A stretch of 23,951 bases of DNA, taken from a virus. How positions within the stretch are numbered: the first letter of the stretch is position 1; the number at the start of each line of letters is the position of its first letter. The notes below the pieces were generated by a model. It did not search any database. It saw nothing but the letters and a program-made list of their open reading frames with translations, and had not been told where the DNA came from. The DNA lies in IMG/VR virus record IMGVR_UViG_3300022693_000718, positions 1 to 23,951 of that record, one strand, 5' to 3'. Below, piece by piece: positions 7,701-15,301 of the stretch. Position numbers and translations under genes: made by a program.

Positions 7701-9731
7701 TGGTCCGATTCAGGAGAGCTATTACGTTCGACAACCATTGGTTCAGGGTTTACGAGTGGTCTTCTGATTGATGGGTTCCGATATGGTTCGATAGATGAGA
7801 TCGAACTTTCAGCAGATGTCGATTATACCGTTGGAGCTTTGTATATTAGTCTTGACGGGAATGCGTTTCTTGATGGACATAATGCGTTTCCGCCAAATAC
7901 AGGTATTACGTGTACGCAAAGCGTATACAGTAGTGATGGTGGTTCCACCTTTACTATGCCTACGATTCCGCCTTCTGACGGAGACTTTCGTTGGATCGGT
8001 CCTAATATTGGATTTACAGGCTCTGCTAACGTAGAACCTCGCATCGGTGATCTCGTTCTATTCGGAGAGCGGAACATCGAGAGTTTGGAATGTATTATCC
8101 AGCGCATCTCTCCGCGTAACGATTTGACTGCGGTGATTGAATTGGTCGAATACAACGAAGCGGTCTACGACCCTGGGCCGATCCCCATGTACAATTCCAA
8201 GATCTCACTCCAGGCGAATCCGGTGCTATTGCGTCCAATCAATCCAGAGTTTGTAGGTGATCCGATTAGTGACGAGACGGTGATTGCATTCACCTCTGCG
8301 GGTGCCCCAGAGGCTCGGATCGTTATCAATGTCATCACACCGCAGAACGCAATAGGCACTTATTCCCCAACGACGCATTACCATGCACAGTTCCGAGGCA
8401 AGAGCGATGATGTTGCTGTGACTGGTTGGTACAACGTCCATCGCGTCGAAGCACTTGGCAACACGCGCATCGTGATCTATCCGGTTGAAGAAGGTGAGAT
8501 GTACGATATTCGCGTTCGCGCTATATCGGACCAGAGTGCAACAGCTAGCGAATGGATATACAAGAACAATCACACCGTCATCGGTCAATCGACTCCACCT
8601 GACCCGCCTGCTTTTCTATCAGTATGGGGCGATGCAATCCGCTGGAGCTACGGTGAGAAGCCGCAAGACTTTGCCGGGTTCATCGTCAAGCATCAGGCAG
8701 GAACCGACGCAACTTGGTCAACGGGGATCGTTCTCTCGGAGAATCTCATCACCGACAACTGGGTCCAGATCGGTGGACGGATTCAACCAGGGAATACAAC
8801 GCTGATGGTTCGCGCTGTTGATATCGGCGGCAACGAATCAACGACTCTCTCTACTGTTAAATTGATCGCCAGCCCAGAAGATCTCGACGTTGTATCTTCT
8901 GCAACGTGGACGGGATTCTGGAGCGGTACGAAAACGAACTGTGCGGTTGATGTTGTAACAGGATATCTAATCGCAGATATAAACGAATCGCCGCTCTTCT
9001 GGCCTGGAAGCGATGCTTCTACCTACTGGGCTGGAGACGATGATATAGATTTCTGGGGTCTTACCAACTACAATAATATGGTCTACGAACAAGCTCACAC
9101 ATTGGCCTACGACCCGGATGATGCAGAGAACCCACCTGAATGGCCCGCTGATGTTTACATCCCAGGCAAGCAGCGATTCGTAGACTTAGAGATCGAAGGG
9201 TCAGACTACAAGGTCGAATATCGTGCCTTGAAGACTTCCTCCGGTTCTGTCTATTACCAAGACTGGACACCGTGGCCTGGGGAGCGAACGATGCACGAAG
9301 TCGAGTTCCCTTGGCTTGATGCTGGTGTAGGCGGAGTATTGGAGAAGATCTATTTCAGAATTACGATCTCGGCAGGTGCAACAATTGGAAAGATAAAGGC
9401 GGCGAAGATTATCATTGAAGGACTCCCGAAGACGCATCGAGAGACGGTAACGATAAGCTCTGCACAAACAGCCGGAGTAGTTGTTGATATAACATCGGCA
9501 ACTACGGGCAAGGTGTGGCGCAAGATCACAAACGTGACTATCACTCCGGTTCAAGATGGAGTTACCAATCAGGGTGGCCTATTCGGGACGATGCACGACT
9601 TGCTTGCGAAGCACGAACCCGGAGGAACGGAAACAGGGGCTTGGGAGTTATCTGGTCCGACGCTCCAACTTTGGAATAGTGGTCTTACTAACACACATGG
9701 CGCAGCCGTCGTCGTACTTGAAGGATACTAA
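4737..9731 (+). CDS. TipJ/J-type host specificity tail-tip protein
   Basis: A 1664-residue tail-tip protein related to lambda gpJ, the central fibre hub that contacts the host. Residues 1-80 carry the J-type N-terminus. A hydrophobic hairpin at about 84-121 (GKGILSIVLGIVIIAA) precedes the conserved SGQSNTARLYGPI and the stretch GKYRVYPDLLGKP. A beta-barrel core follows, including the segments RPHAIRTHF and LSLWGVADSEQAFRDARYHL. A carbohydrate-binding-like jelly-roll insertion seems to lie at 610-775 and a DUF4082-like domain at about 886-1099. Fibronectin III-like domains occupy roughly 1178-1378. The C-terminal 280 residues form a further beta-rich, Trp-rich region that is probably receptor-facing. 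The start at 4737 is set by the ribosome binding site. The next gene starts four bases after the stop. Confidence 0.9.
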   Translation: MLPATIDVQTARNPFESNRVNSYAIEGETIETIIMSQGLRLDGVYTVNAVINGELVPERMFAKVRPKAGTLVVLRVIPRGGNVGKGILSIVLGIVIIAASWGTLTPLVVIAAGAAIYSGIQSILAPPPAVPFSGDIPESQNSPALSGQSNTARLYGPIRTVLGKYRVYPDLLGKPFIETVGHDSIIRMLLCFGYGPLDITDIRIGEIPIMELISSSDYNVLQGWDDDAPLTIFRDEVDFDGTIKPELPRETPEVANLTTKPGPEEISFDIVFPGGLIAIDKNGKPQPVTVRLSIKEKETGGAFLPIGDPSGGVDYDTETLTGITKVSDGLFDIKLKERGSVTRGFRWTVPVGSTVGVVHHVKVTRVLTLTSVSDSKQIISDATITGIRTIKPHIESKIKNLAKIELKINASDTGLSGVIGNLSAICTSIAPKFDSLTQSWGPAKASSSAYNASMFPTRNAAWLFAQVLRGPANSRPIDDSRIDGPGLGDWAGNLEGTGGEPISGTIDVPRNLDAVIDYKTTTRKVLADIAGASRSALNLVDGKYGVVQDIPRDQIIQHFSPRNSRNFSGAKSFHRRPHAIRTHFINPQPVNNGPLSYQKDERIVYDDGYSEDGDHVVDLAFRGSTTPTTLLEGGPGASAAWSRSPIDAFLVGNQGYSVRFSVLGNNPEFYNTTNNLLSIDADENKFVRVRMRRVIAGDEIWRGRLVFQSGTAAFDILGGMSQLQSTEPDWTKGWITVVWDLSDNSDWTGTIDRLRFDFTQAGSGGSYDIESIIVDNDTKRAEEFAELSLWGVADSEQAFRDARYHLASTKLRPEVFTIEVDVEHLVCNRGDLVRISHDVIGVGFGGARFTDVTTNAQKQFLGGTLDEEFVYEDDKNYAIRIRGMTPNSEEPANIMVNIENQGSSNSPSSRISIDDPFSFSDDLPILVPPIGTTNIRNNGVGSNFAGMLGYEFQSSSVLVINVLGVWDGPNFTGGDPGLGLEEETQIGLWSDSGELLRSTTIGSGFTSGLLIDGFRYGSIDEIELSADVDYTVGALYISLDGNAFLDGHNAFPPNTGITCTQSVYSSDGGSTFTMPTIPPSDGDFRWIGPNIGFTGSANVEPRIGDLVLFGERNIESLECIIQRISPRNDLTAVIELVEYNEAVYDPGPIPMYNSKISLQANPVLLRPINPEFVGDPISDETVIAFTSAGAPEARIVINVITPQNAIGTYSPTTHYHAQFRGKSDDVAVTGWYNVHRVEALGNTRIVIYPVEEGEMYDIRVRAISDQSATASEWIYKNNHTVIGQSTPPDPPAFLSVWGDAIRWSYGEKPQDFAGFIVKHQAGTDATWSTGIVLSENLITDNWVQIGGRIQPGNTTLMVRAVDIGGNESTTLSTVKLIASPEDLDVVSSATWTGFWSGTKTNCAVDVVTGYLIADINESPLFWPGSDASTYWAGDDDIDFWGLTNYNNMVYEQAHTLAYDPDDAENPPEWPADVYIPGKQRFVDLEIEGSDYKVEYRALKTSSGSVYYQDWTPWPGERTMHEVEFPWLDAGVGGVLEKIYFRITISAGATIGKIKAAKIIIEGLPKTHRETVTISSAQTAGVVVDITSATTGKVWRKITNVTITPVQDGVTNQGGLFGTMHDLLAKHEPGGTETGAWELSGPTLQLWNSGLTNTHGAAVVVLEGY

Positions 9732-9734
9732 CAC

Positions 9735-11336
9735 ATGGCAATTCTACCCGGCTCAGGATATCTAAGCGATGATGATCGAACCGAAGGTGAGATGAAAGTC
9801 GCAATGGAGCTTCTTCACGATGTCATCGCTGAACTCGGAAGTAAAGCTCCAACGCTCATCACCATAGATGGTAATTCAATAACGGACCCGCTTGCGAGCA
9901 TGATCCTAGTTCGATCACAGAATCATCTGTCTGCTGCGGGCGATGATCTTGACTCCATTGATAGAGCGAACATCACGCAAGGCCGCATCGTTATTCTCAA
10001 GAACAACGACGGGACAAGTACAGAGTCGAGCGGGCAGACGATCACTGTCAATAACGGCTCTGGCGAAGGCACAATAACGCTCAGAGATGGCGCGGCAAGC
10101 ACTTTCATTCTCTGCGCCGAGAGAATGCTTGCCTTAATTTACATTGGAGATCACTGGGTCGAGGTGTGGCGAAGCTACGGGCGAACGAACGCAGAGGATA
10201 GTAGTGCTGAACGAGATAATCTTGGACTAGGCACCGCATCGGTTGAGGCGATTGCGACAGGTTCTGGAGCAAGCGCAAACTCGACTGTGTTGAAAGTGGG
10301 ACCGGGTGCGAACATCCCGATAGGCGGTCTTCTTGCCCTCGACTTAAACGGCAACATCCAGACCGGATCTATCACAGGTGGGAATGCAGACACACTAGAT
10401 AATCACGATTCATCAGTCTTCGTTCGGAAAAATGATTCTAATGTTCAGAACATTATCGGCAACCTGATATCGAAAACGAGTGGTCCGACTAAGATCATTG
10501 TAAACACCTCTGACATCGGTGCTACGACAGTAGGCTTCTCGCTGCAAGATCAGGACGATGAACGCGCTTTTCTCCATCTCGACACTGGAGACGGTGACGT
10601 TTATCTAAGCACATACGACTCAGTTCACAATGCGAAGGCTGCGATTAGAATCAACGCTGCATCAAAGAGGCTCGAATTTAATTCTGAAGTTGGAGTAGAT
10701 ACATGGGAGAGTCTAACTCCCGGTGCAGGCAACGGACTGAATGCGGCTAATGCGTATACGCTCGAAGGAGTAGACCTTGCAACTATCAACGGACCTTCGC
10801 ATTGGTATTCAGGCAAAAAGTTATTCCATATTGATCCTGATGTACCAATTGTTAATGTACCTATTACTAATCCCAACAACATGCACGATGTAGTTGCTAT
10901 GGCTTGCCCAAGTTCTATGTCAATCCTTCAAGGTAAGTATGTAAAAATTGATTACTCCTTCTTTTTCAAGTACGCATCCAATAGAGCAATTCGGTTTGAT
11001 GTTTATTTTAAGGATGGTGGTACCAGCGGTATCGCACACTTTATGGGAAGGATTGTCGTTGCCGATGATGGACAACAGAACGGGCGACAAACTGCTCTGT
11101 TCGGTTCTTTTAAAATGCCAGACGCATTCGATTGGTTATTAATAAAGATGGGAGAGACTACCAGCACTAGCGGTCAGCCATTTTTCAACTGGCATCCGAA
11201 TGCGGATTTAGCATCCCATGCCGCTGCTAGCACAAATAAACCCGAAGAAACTAACCACCTAGAAATTTTAGAAAAGAGTGTTTTCCTCTTTGAGCTTATA
11301 GAGGACGGGACTAACGCTTACGGAGAATTCACCTGA
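9735..11336 (+). CDS. Tail fibre protein
   Basis: A 533-residue fibre, probably trimeric, that follows the TipJ gene. The N-terminus (MAILPGSGYLSDDDRTEGEM, then a helix) should attach to the tail tip. Residues 60-160 look like a phage tail-attached beta domain with many Thr and Gly. GNADTLDNHDSSVF at about 216-229 matches the NADTLDGxDSxxF repeat common in phage fibre shafts. The distal part (from about residue 355) is richer in aromatic residues and is encoded by more AT-rich DNA than the rest, as expected for a swapped receptor-binding tip. The function follows from motif and position; the receptor is unknown. The stop overlaps the next ATG (TGATG). Confidence 0.82.
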   Translation: MAILPGSGYLSDDDRTEGEMKVAMELLHDVIAELGSKAPTLITIDGNSITDPLASMILVRSQNHLSAAGDDLDSIDRANITQGRIVILKNNDGTSTESSGQTITVNNGSGEGTITLRDGAASTFILCAERMLALIYIGDHWVEVWRSYGRTNAEDSSAERDNLGLGTASVEAIATGSGASANSTVLKVGPGANIPIGGLLALDLNGNIQTGSITGGNADTLDNHDSSVFVRKNDSNVQNIIGNLISKTSGPTKIIVNTSDIGATTVGFSLQDQDDERAFLHLDTGDGDVYLSTYDSVHNAKAAIRINAASKRLEFNSEVGVDTWESLTPGAGNGLNAANAYTLEGVDLATINGPSHWYSGKKLFHIDPDVPIVNVPITNPNNMHDVVAMACPSSMSILQGKYVKIDYSFFFKYASNRAIRFDVYFKDGGTSGIAHFMGRIVVADDGQQNGRQTALFGSFKMPDAFDWLLIKMGETTSTSGQPFFNWHPNADLASHAAASTNKPEETNHLEILEKSVFLFELIEDGTNAYGEFT

Positions 11337-11662
11337 TGGCAACAGAACTCACAGTACAAACAGACATGGCATCGCCTTCGTTTACTGCTGCCGATGCAAG
11401 CGGGAACACCTGGGACAACTCTACCGGACAAGTCTATCTCTGGGTTGCGAATGCAAGCGGTTCTTCGGTCACGATTACGATTGCAGAGGTTCGGACGTGC
11501 AGCTTCAGTCACGCGGCGCAGAACTTCACGGCATCGGTAGCCGACAATGTAACGACGGCACTCGGCCCGTTTGACATCATGCGCTTCAACAACTCGGCGC
11601 GAAAGGCGACGGCCACTTACTCGGACGAGACAAGCATAACCGTCGCAGTAGTCCAGGGGTAG
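11336..11662 (+). CDS. Small beta-sandwich virion protein (decoration/fibre-accessory type)
   Basis: A 108-residue all-beta protein with alternating hydrophobic strands. The series VYLWVANASGSSVTITI, then LGPFDIMRFNN and ATATYSDETSITVAVVQG recalls a widespread class of small phage structural proteins with an immunoglobulin-like or decoration fold. It shows no signal peptide, membrane segment or catalytic motif. Translation is coupled to the tail fibre gene by overlap, so a fibre-tip or virion-surface accessory role is likely. That role is an inference from synteny. Confidence 0.6.
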   Translation: MATELTVQTDMASPSFTAADASGNTWDNSTGQVYLWVANASGSSVTITIAEVRTCSFSHAAQNFTASVADNVTTALGPFDIMRFNNSARKATATYSDETSITVAVVQG

Positions 11663-11668
11663 ATCGTC

Positions 11669-12325
11669 ATGGGCCATATCCAGACGTTCACAATTAGCGG
11701 GCATGAGTTCCGACACGTCGAGTCAGGCGATGAGAGTATCTGCTTCGTCAAAAACAAGTGGAAGTGGTTGAGGTCTGCGGCGGCTTTCACTTGGCGCGGA
11801 GAAGCGGATCTGCATTGCGCCCGTGAAGAACCCTATCGGATATTCTCAATCTACGATCCAAGCGATTCGTTCTGGGGTGTCTGGTCGCTATACCGGATAC
11901 GCGATATTACTCCGACTTCGATCAGTGCGCTCTGCTCTCCGACGTTCCCAACCGTGGCATCTAACATCCCGCAAGATTCGTTCGGACCAGACGGGACAAC
12001 GATCATCAACGCTGATGATGTTTCGCAGTCCACTATAAAGCGAGAGCAGTTCTGGCGGCAGACGTTTGCCTGCATCGAGTCGATGCTGCTGTTTCCGATG
12101 CAACTGAATGACGGTTCGTCTGTTTCAGTCGATCACTTCCGCTTCCCTTCGGTTGCAGACGAAGATCCGGCGCAGCATGAATGGAGCGGAGTCAAGGATC
12201 AGTTCGACCGATACTGCAAGATCGAGGTTGAGTTCGACGCGAACGGAACAGCAGTGAAGACGCTCCCTAGTTGGAAGTCAGTTGACCCTGACCCGGAGCG
12301 ATCTGTTGGTGAATTTGATGTTTAA
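11669..12325 (+). CDS. Hypothetical structural-region protein
   Basis: A 218-residue protein that I do not recognise. It is rich in Trp, Phe and Asp, with an N-terminal strand-rich part (MGHIQTFTISGHEFRHV) and a central FWGVWSLYRIRDITPTSISA. A more helical segment follows at 120-145 (IKREQFWRQTFACIESML), then an acidic C-terminus. There are no membrane segments or known catalytic motif. It lies between two beta-rich tail-region proteins on the same strand, six bases after the preceding stop, and its end overlaps the next start. A role in the tail-fibre complex is plausible but unproven. Confidence 0.6.
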   Translation: MGHIQTFTISGHEFRHVESGDESICFVKNKWKWLRSAAAFTWRGEADLHCAREEPYRIFSIYDPSDSFWGVWSLYRIRDITPTSISALCSPTFPTVASNIPQDSFGPDGTTIINADDVSQSTIKREQFWRQTFACIESMLLFPMQLNDGSSVSVDHFRFPSVADEDPAQHEWSGVKDQFDRYCKIEVEFDANGTAVKTLPSWKSVDPDPERSVGEFDV

Positions 12326-13712
12326 GTTCTTATCCGAAGTCGCACAAAGCGAGACGAACCTAATCAACACGTCTGGCGATACTCGATTCACAGGTGACAT
12401 AGAAGATAGGTTAATTGAGTATGACTCAACGATTCTGGATGTTGGACTTGGTGACGAGAAGAACGATCTTCGCTACGGCATAGTCTCACACTTCGACACG
12501 GGATCAATCCCGCTCGGCGCGAAGATCGACAGAACGCGTTTCATGCTACTTTCTTCCGAGACTCTTTCCGAAAGCATGACCATCGACGTATCTGTGTTGG
12601 ATCTGACCACTCGACTCGATGCTGTTGACATTCAGTTCAACGATGTTCTGATCGTTTACCTTCCAGACTCTGCGGATTTTCCTGCAACGTCTGTTTCGCT
12701 CTGGAATCTCGGATCGAAGATTGGCGGTTCGTTTATCCGTATCGCACTGCATGAAGATCAACGTGATGGTGTGAGTTCCGTTTCTCAAGCGTGGACATCG
12801 AACGCAAGTGATACTCCGCTTACTCTGCACTGGATCGTTGCCAAATCGGAAGGCTTGACATCAGACGCGAGAGTTCGCGCAAGGGTCTATACCGCAAAGG
12901 GGTCTTCGGGGAGTTACTACAAAGGAGCAATCGTTTCCGAAGGTGAGCTGACCGATGTTTCTGCCTGGAGTGTGTCTATGACCTCGCACACACTTTCACC
13001 AGTAGATGAGAACTGGTCGCCTACTTCCGGCGAAGTCTATGTGACGGAATTTGAGTTGATCCCCGGAGCGAGTCCTGGCAGTGGTTTCTTGTACTTGGCT
13101 TGGGACGTTGACTACGATGGTTCAGTCGATAACCAAACTTTCTATGCGGCACCCGGCAAGAAGATACAAGGGTTCGGAAGTACATGGGCTTCGCCACAGT
13201 GGGAGAGTCCTATGGCGATCAAGAACGCAGACCACATCGGAACGATTGATACCGTGACTGCTCATAATGCAGTTGAGGATAATCCTTCCGTTTTTGCGGG
13301 GGTAGGATACTCATCTTCTTTTTTCACAAGAATGCTCCCTAACTTTAAGTCGAATATGCAACTCGCTCTCGATGCCCGGTCTTCAACAGATCAATGGATT
13401 GGACTTCGGATGCAGAACTGGGATGCAGAGGAAGGACAGATTCGTAGATTCTATTCCATTGATGATACGCTTGCTGGATACACCGTAGGAGACAAGAAGG
13501 GATGGGTCTTGGAGATATACTACACGCTTCCCTACAGATCCGTCTCGCTCGATGGTTCAGCTTCATCAGTCTTCGCGTTAGTTGGATCTGGAACCTCCGC
13601 AGTTGCCCTGTACGGGTCTGCGACATCGGTGGCTGCGCTGGTAGGATCGGGAACTTCCACAGTCGCTCTGGACGGAACTGCGACATCGGTAGCCGCGCTC
13701 ATCGCTGGATAG
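12318..13712 (+). CDS. Putative fibre-associated protein with C-terminal 10-residue repeats
   Basis: The preferred start is the ATG at 12318, which overlaps the previous stop and follows GGTGA; a TTG at 12282 is upstream in the same frame. The product is about 464 residues and predicted all-beta, with a DxDxDG-like loop (AWDVDYDGSVDNQTF) that could bind calcium. The last 56 residues are 5.6 copies of a ten-residue unit of the form xALxGSxTSx, for example VALYGSATSV and AALVGSGTST. Such short Gly/Ser/Ala/Leu repeats suggest a beta-solenoid or a flexible surface tip. No family is recognised for the rest. Position in the fibre block suggests a virion surface or host-contact role. Confidence 0.65.
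   Translation: MFKFLSEVAQSETNLINTSGDTRFTGDIEDRLIEYDSTILDVGLGDEKNDLRYGIVSHFDTGSIPLGAKIDRTRFMLLSSETLSESMTIDVSVLDLTTRLDAVDIQFNDVLIVYLPDSADFPATSVSLWNLGSKIGGSFIRIALHEDQRDGVSSVSQAWTSNASDTPLTLHWIVAKSEGLTSDARVRARVYTAKGSSGSYYKGAIVSEGELTDVSAWSVSMTSHTLSPVDENWSPTSGEVYVTEFELIPGASPGSGFLYLAWDVDYDGSVDNQTFYAAPGKKIQGFGSTWASPQWESPMAIKNADHIGTIDTVTAHNAVEDNPSVFAGVGYSSSFFTRMLPNFKSNMQLALDARSSTDQWIGLRMQNWDAEEGQIRRFYSIDDTLAGYTVGDKKGWVLEIYYTLPYRSVSLDGSASSVFALVGSGTSAVALYGSATSVAALVGSGTSTVALDGTATSVAALIAG
13542..13709 (+). repeat. In-frame 30/60-bp repeats encoding a decapeptide array
   Basis: The 3' end of the preceding gene consists of a 60-bp unit present about 2.8 times. Each unit is two related 30-bp halves, giving 5.6 decapeptides. 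Third positions differ between copies (for example ACATCGGTGGCTGCGCTG against ACATCGGTAGCCGCGCTC). The array is therefore not a very recent duplication, and the protein pattern appears to be under selection. Confidence 0.85.
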
Positions 13713-13742
13713 CCGCATCTCGACATCAAGGAGTTGAACATA

Positions 13743-14099
13743 ATGACAAACGAACAGGACGTAACGCATATTCGAGGCGATGACCTCCAGATGCCAGTGA
13801 CAGTGACACTCGATGAATCGAGAACGCTCGATGGCACAGAGACATGGAAGTGGGTTCTCAGGCGAGGCGTCGATACGCCATCGCTTGTATCGAAATCAAG
13901 CCCATCTAGCGGGATTACGGTAGACGAAGCAACGAATCAACCCACCATCGTTCTCGCAGCAAGTGATTTCCCAACTTCTGTGTTCCAGGCAGCGGTAACG
14001 GACCAGATCTACCTGCACGAGATGCAGATGGTCAAGAGCGGCAAGACTGAGACAATCTTGCGTGGGAGCTTCACAGTACGAAGCGATGCGGTAACGTGA
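13743..14099 (+). CDS. Small Ig-like/baseplate-type tail protein
   Basis: A 118-residue protein starting at the ATG at 13743, eight bases after AAGGAG; a TTG at 13734 overlaps that site and is rejected. It begins with VTHIRGDDLQMPVTVTLDES and has a TWKWVLRRG strand. It ends YLHEMQMVKSGKTETILRGS then FTVRSDAVT, matching the usual layout of small beta-sandwich phage proteins encoded after fibre genes (BppU N-terminus-like). No enzymatic motif is seen. It is probably the last structural gene before the lysis cassette. The TGA stop overlaps the next ATG at 14099. Confidence 0.65.
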   Translation: MTNEQDVTHIRGDDLQMPVTVTLDESRTLDGTETWKWVLRRGVDTPSLVSKSSPSSGITVDEATNQPTIVLAASDFPTSVFQAAVTDQIYLHEMQMVKSGKTETILRGSFTVRSDAVT

Positions 14100-14386
14100 T
14101 GGATATGATGAATAACGGAGACTTCAAGAAATTATTGGTGGCTCTACTAACGATTGGAATCGTTGGAGCATGGTCATTTGCTGCAACCAGAGCATCAAGT
14201 GATGACATTGAGTCCGTTCGTCAAGAGATCAAAGAGGTCGAGGCAGAAGCGAAGGAACGAGACGCGAAGCTCGCGCATAGCGTTGACCAGATTCAGAAGA
14301 CGATTCACGCGGAAGCTATCGCTGCGGCTACGTTCAGAGCGCAGGTTCGCACTGCGTTGGAGATCCGAGAGACTCCCGGCTTGTGA
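14099..14386 (+). CDS. Membrane-anchored coiled-coil protein of the lysis cassette
   Basis: The ATG at 14099 overlaps the previous TGA (TGATG); a GTG at 14096 is in the same frame. The product is 95 residues. An N-terminal membrane segment (KLLVALLTIGIVGAWSFAA, about residues 10-28) is followed by a long charged coiled coil (ESVRQEIKEVEAEAKERDAK). One membrane span plus a periplasmic coiled coil is the design of an inner-membrane spanin, though some class III holins look similar. Its place at the head of a cassette with two other small membrane proteins, a peptidase and a lipoprotein supports a lysis role. Confidence 0.55.
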   Translation: MDMMNNGDFKKLLVALLTIGIVGAWSFAATRASSDDIESVRQEIKEVEAEAKERDAKLAHSVDQIQKTIHAEAIAAATFRAQVRTALEIRETPGL

Positions 14387-14403
14387 AGCTTGGCAGGAAA
14401 CAA
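14384..14403 (+). repeat. 20-bp direct repeat, copy 1 (decayed endolysin start)
   Basis: TGAAGCTTGGCAGGAAACAA here matches 14635-14654 at 19 of 20 bases. Read from the GTG at 14383 it encodes VKLGRKQWTVE and then a stop, so the first residues match the endolysin N-terminus MKLGRKQ. It looks like the abandoned start of a duplicated endolysin gene. Alternatively, it preserves a translation-initiation region. Confidence 0.8.
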
Positions 14404-14633
14404 TGGACAGTGGAGTAAGCAATTCGATCCTTGGTTGGCTAACCGCCGCAGTGGCTGGCGTTGCTGCGCTAGTTACAGCTTCCGTTCGTGGGGAAAAACT
14501 ACGGAATAAGGTCGATGTTATTTCCGCAACTGTTTCCAAGCACGATGAGATTATCGGTGTTATCAGAAAAGACCTCCACAGTATTCGGGAAAACGTGCAT
14601 ATTATGCGAGCCCTTTCAGAGCGGGACAGTTGA
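14403..14633 (+). CDS. Putative holin-like membrane protein
   Basis: The frame is open further upstream, but the natural start is the ATG at 14403 after GGCAGGAAAC. That gives 76 residues and avoids an arginine-rich out-of-character extension that overlaps the previous gene. One membrane segment (ILGWLTAAVAGVAALVTASV, about residues 9-28) is followed by a short linker and an amphipathic helix with many charges (VSKHDEIIGVIRKDLHSIRE). Single-span proteins of this size next to an endolysin are often holins or antiholins. The gene is bracketed by the two copies of a 20-bp repeat. Confidence 0.55.
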   Translation: MDSGVSNSILGWLTAAVAGVAALVTASVRGEKLRNKVDVISATVSKHDEIIGVIRKDLHSIRENVHIMRALSERDS

Positions 14634-14987
14634 ATGAAGCTCGGCAGGAAACAAGAGTTATTTTCCCAGGGACTCGCTCTGCTGTTGCAGTTTGCATCGT
14701 TCCGAGGTTTCGAGGTTCGGCTGGGACAGGTCGAGAGATCGAAGAAAGAGGCGAAGCGCCTTGGCTTTGAGGGATCGAATCATACGATACGATTAGCTGC
14801 CGATCTAAATCTCTTCCGGGGAGGTAAGTTCTTGACGCGCTCCGAGGATCACAGGACTCTGGGAGAGTTCTGGGAGGGGTTGAGCGGTGACTTTGATGAT
14901 GAGCGAGTGACGTTCTGTTGGGGAGGTCGCTTTGCAAAACCGGACGGCAATCACTACTCAGTCGAATCAAACAGGGGGACTAGGTGA
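14634..14987 (+). CDS. M15-type peptidase endolysin
   Basis: A 117-residue single-domain enzyme of the M15 (VanY/L-Ala-D-Glu or D-Ala-D-Ala) peptidase type, which cuts peptide bonds in peptidoglycan to release progeny. The zinc-binding pattern is visible as SNHTIRLAADLNLF (His50 and Asp57) and a C-terminal PDGNHYS (His107). GEFWEGL (Glu81) and CWGGRF lie between them, matching the usual HxxxxxxD...WGG.F..PD.nH layout. There is no cell-wall-binding domain or signal peptide, so export would rely on a holin. It overlaps the next gene by TGATG. The start ATG is one base after the previous stop. Confidence 0.85.
   Translation: MKLGRKQELFSQGLALLLQFASFRGFEVRLGQVERSKKEAKRLGFEGSNHTIRLAADLNLFRGGKFLTRSEDHRTLGEFWEGLSGDFDDERVTFCWGGRFAKPDGNHYSVESNRGTR
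14635..14654 (+). repeat. 20-bp direct repeat, copy 2 (endolysin start)
   Basis: TGAAGCTCGGCAGGAAACAA covers the start of the endolysin coding sequence (MKLGRKQ). It repeats 14384-14403 with one mismatch, and the copies are 251 bases apart. Confidence 0.8.
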
Positions 14988-15301
14988 TGAAATCAAGCAT
15001 GATAAAACTGATACTCGCAGGCGCAACGATCTTGAACGAGTCGCTTCAGGGACGGAAACGATGGATGTCGCTTTTCGCTTATGCGCTGCTCGCGATTTCG
15101 ACCTTGGCAGGATTCCAGATCGACGAGCTTGCGCGGAATCTCGCGCTCGATCCAGGGATCAACAAAGACTCAACGCTGATTGCTATTGCGACAGCAGCGG
15201 GGATCACGTTCAGGTTTTTCCAAAGCATGGGTCGCAACCGAGAGATGTCTAAACAGGTAGACTCGCTCGAAGCTCGACTCGACAAGAAAGGAATACGATG
15301 A
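14987..15301 (+). CDS. Two-span membrane protein, probable holin
   Basis: The ATG at 14987 overlaps the endolysin stop; an in-frame GTG lies at 14984. The product is 104 residues. Two hydrophobic stretches (WMSLFAYALLAISTLAGF and TLIAIATAAGITFRFF) are joined by a charged loop, and the C-terminus is a charged helix (MSKQVDSLEARLDKKGIR). This topology resembles a class II holin or a phage holin-like protein. It lies directly downstream of the endolysin and is coupled by ATGA to the lipoprotein gene, so a membrane role in lysis is likely. Confidence 0.6.
   Translation: MKSSMIKLILAGATILNESLQGRKRWMSLFAYALLAISTLAGFQIDELARNLALDPGINKDSTLIAIATAAGITFRFFQSMGRNREMSKQVDSLEARLDKKGIR

Noticed and set aside
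9735-13712. Diversity-generating retroelement in the fibre genes
   Set aside because: No reverse transcriptase, no template/variable repeat pair with adenine-biased differences was seen; the repeats at 13542 are ordinary tandem copies.
14154-14402. Upstream extension of the holin-like gene
   Set aside because: The extension is Arg/Ser-rich, overlaps the previous coding region in another frame, and the ATG at 14403 has its own ribosome binding site.
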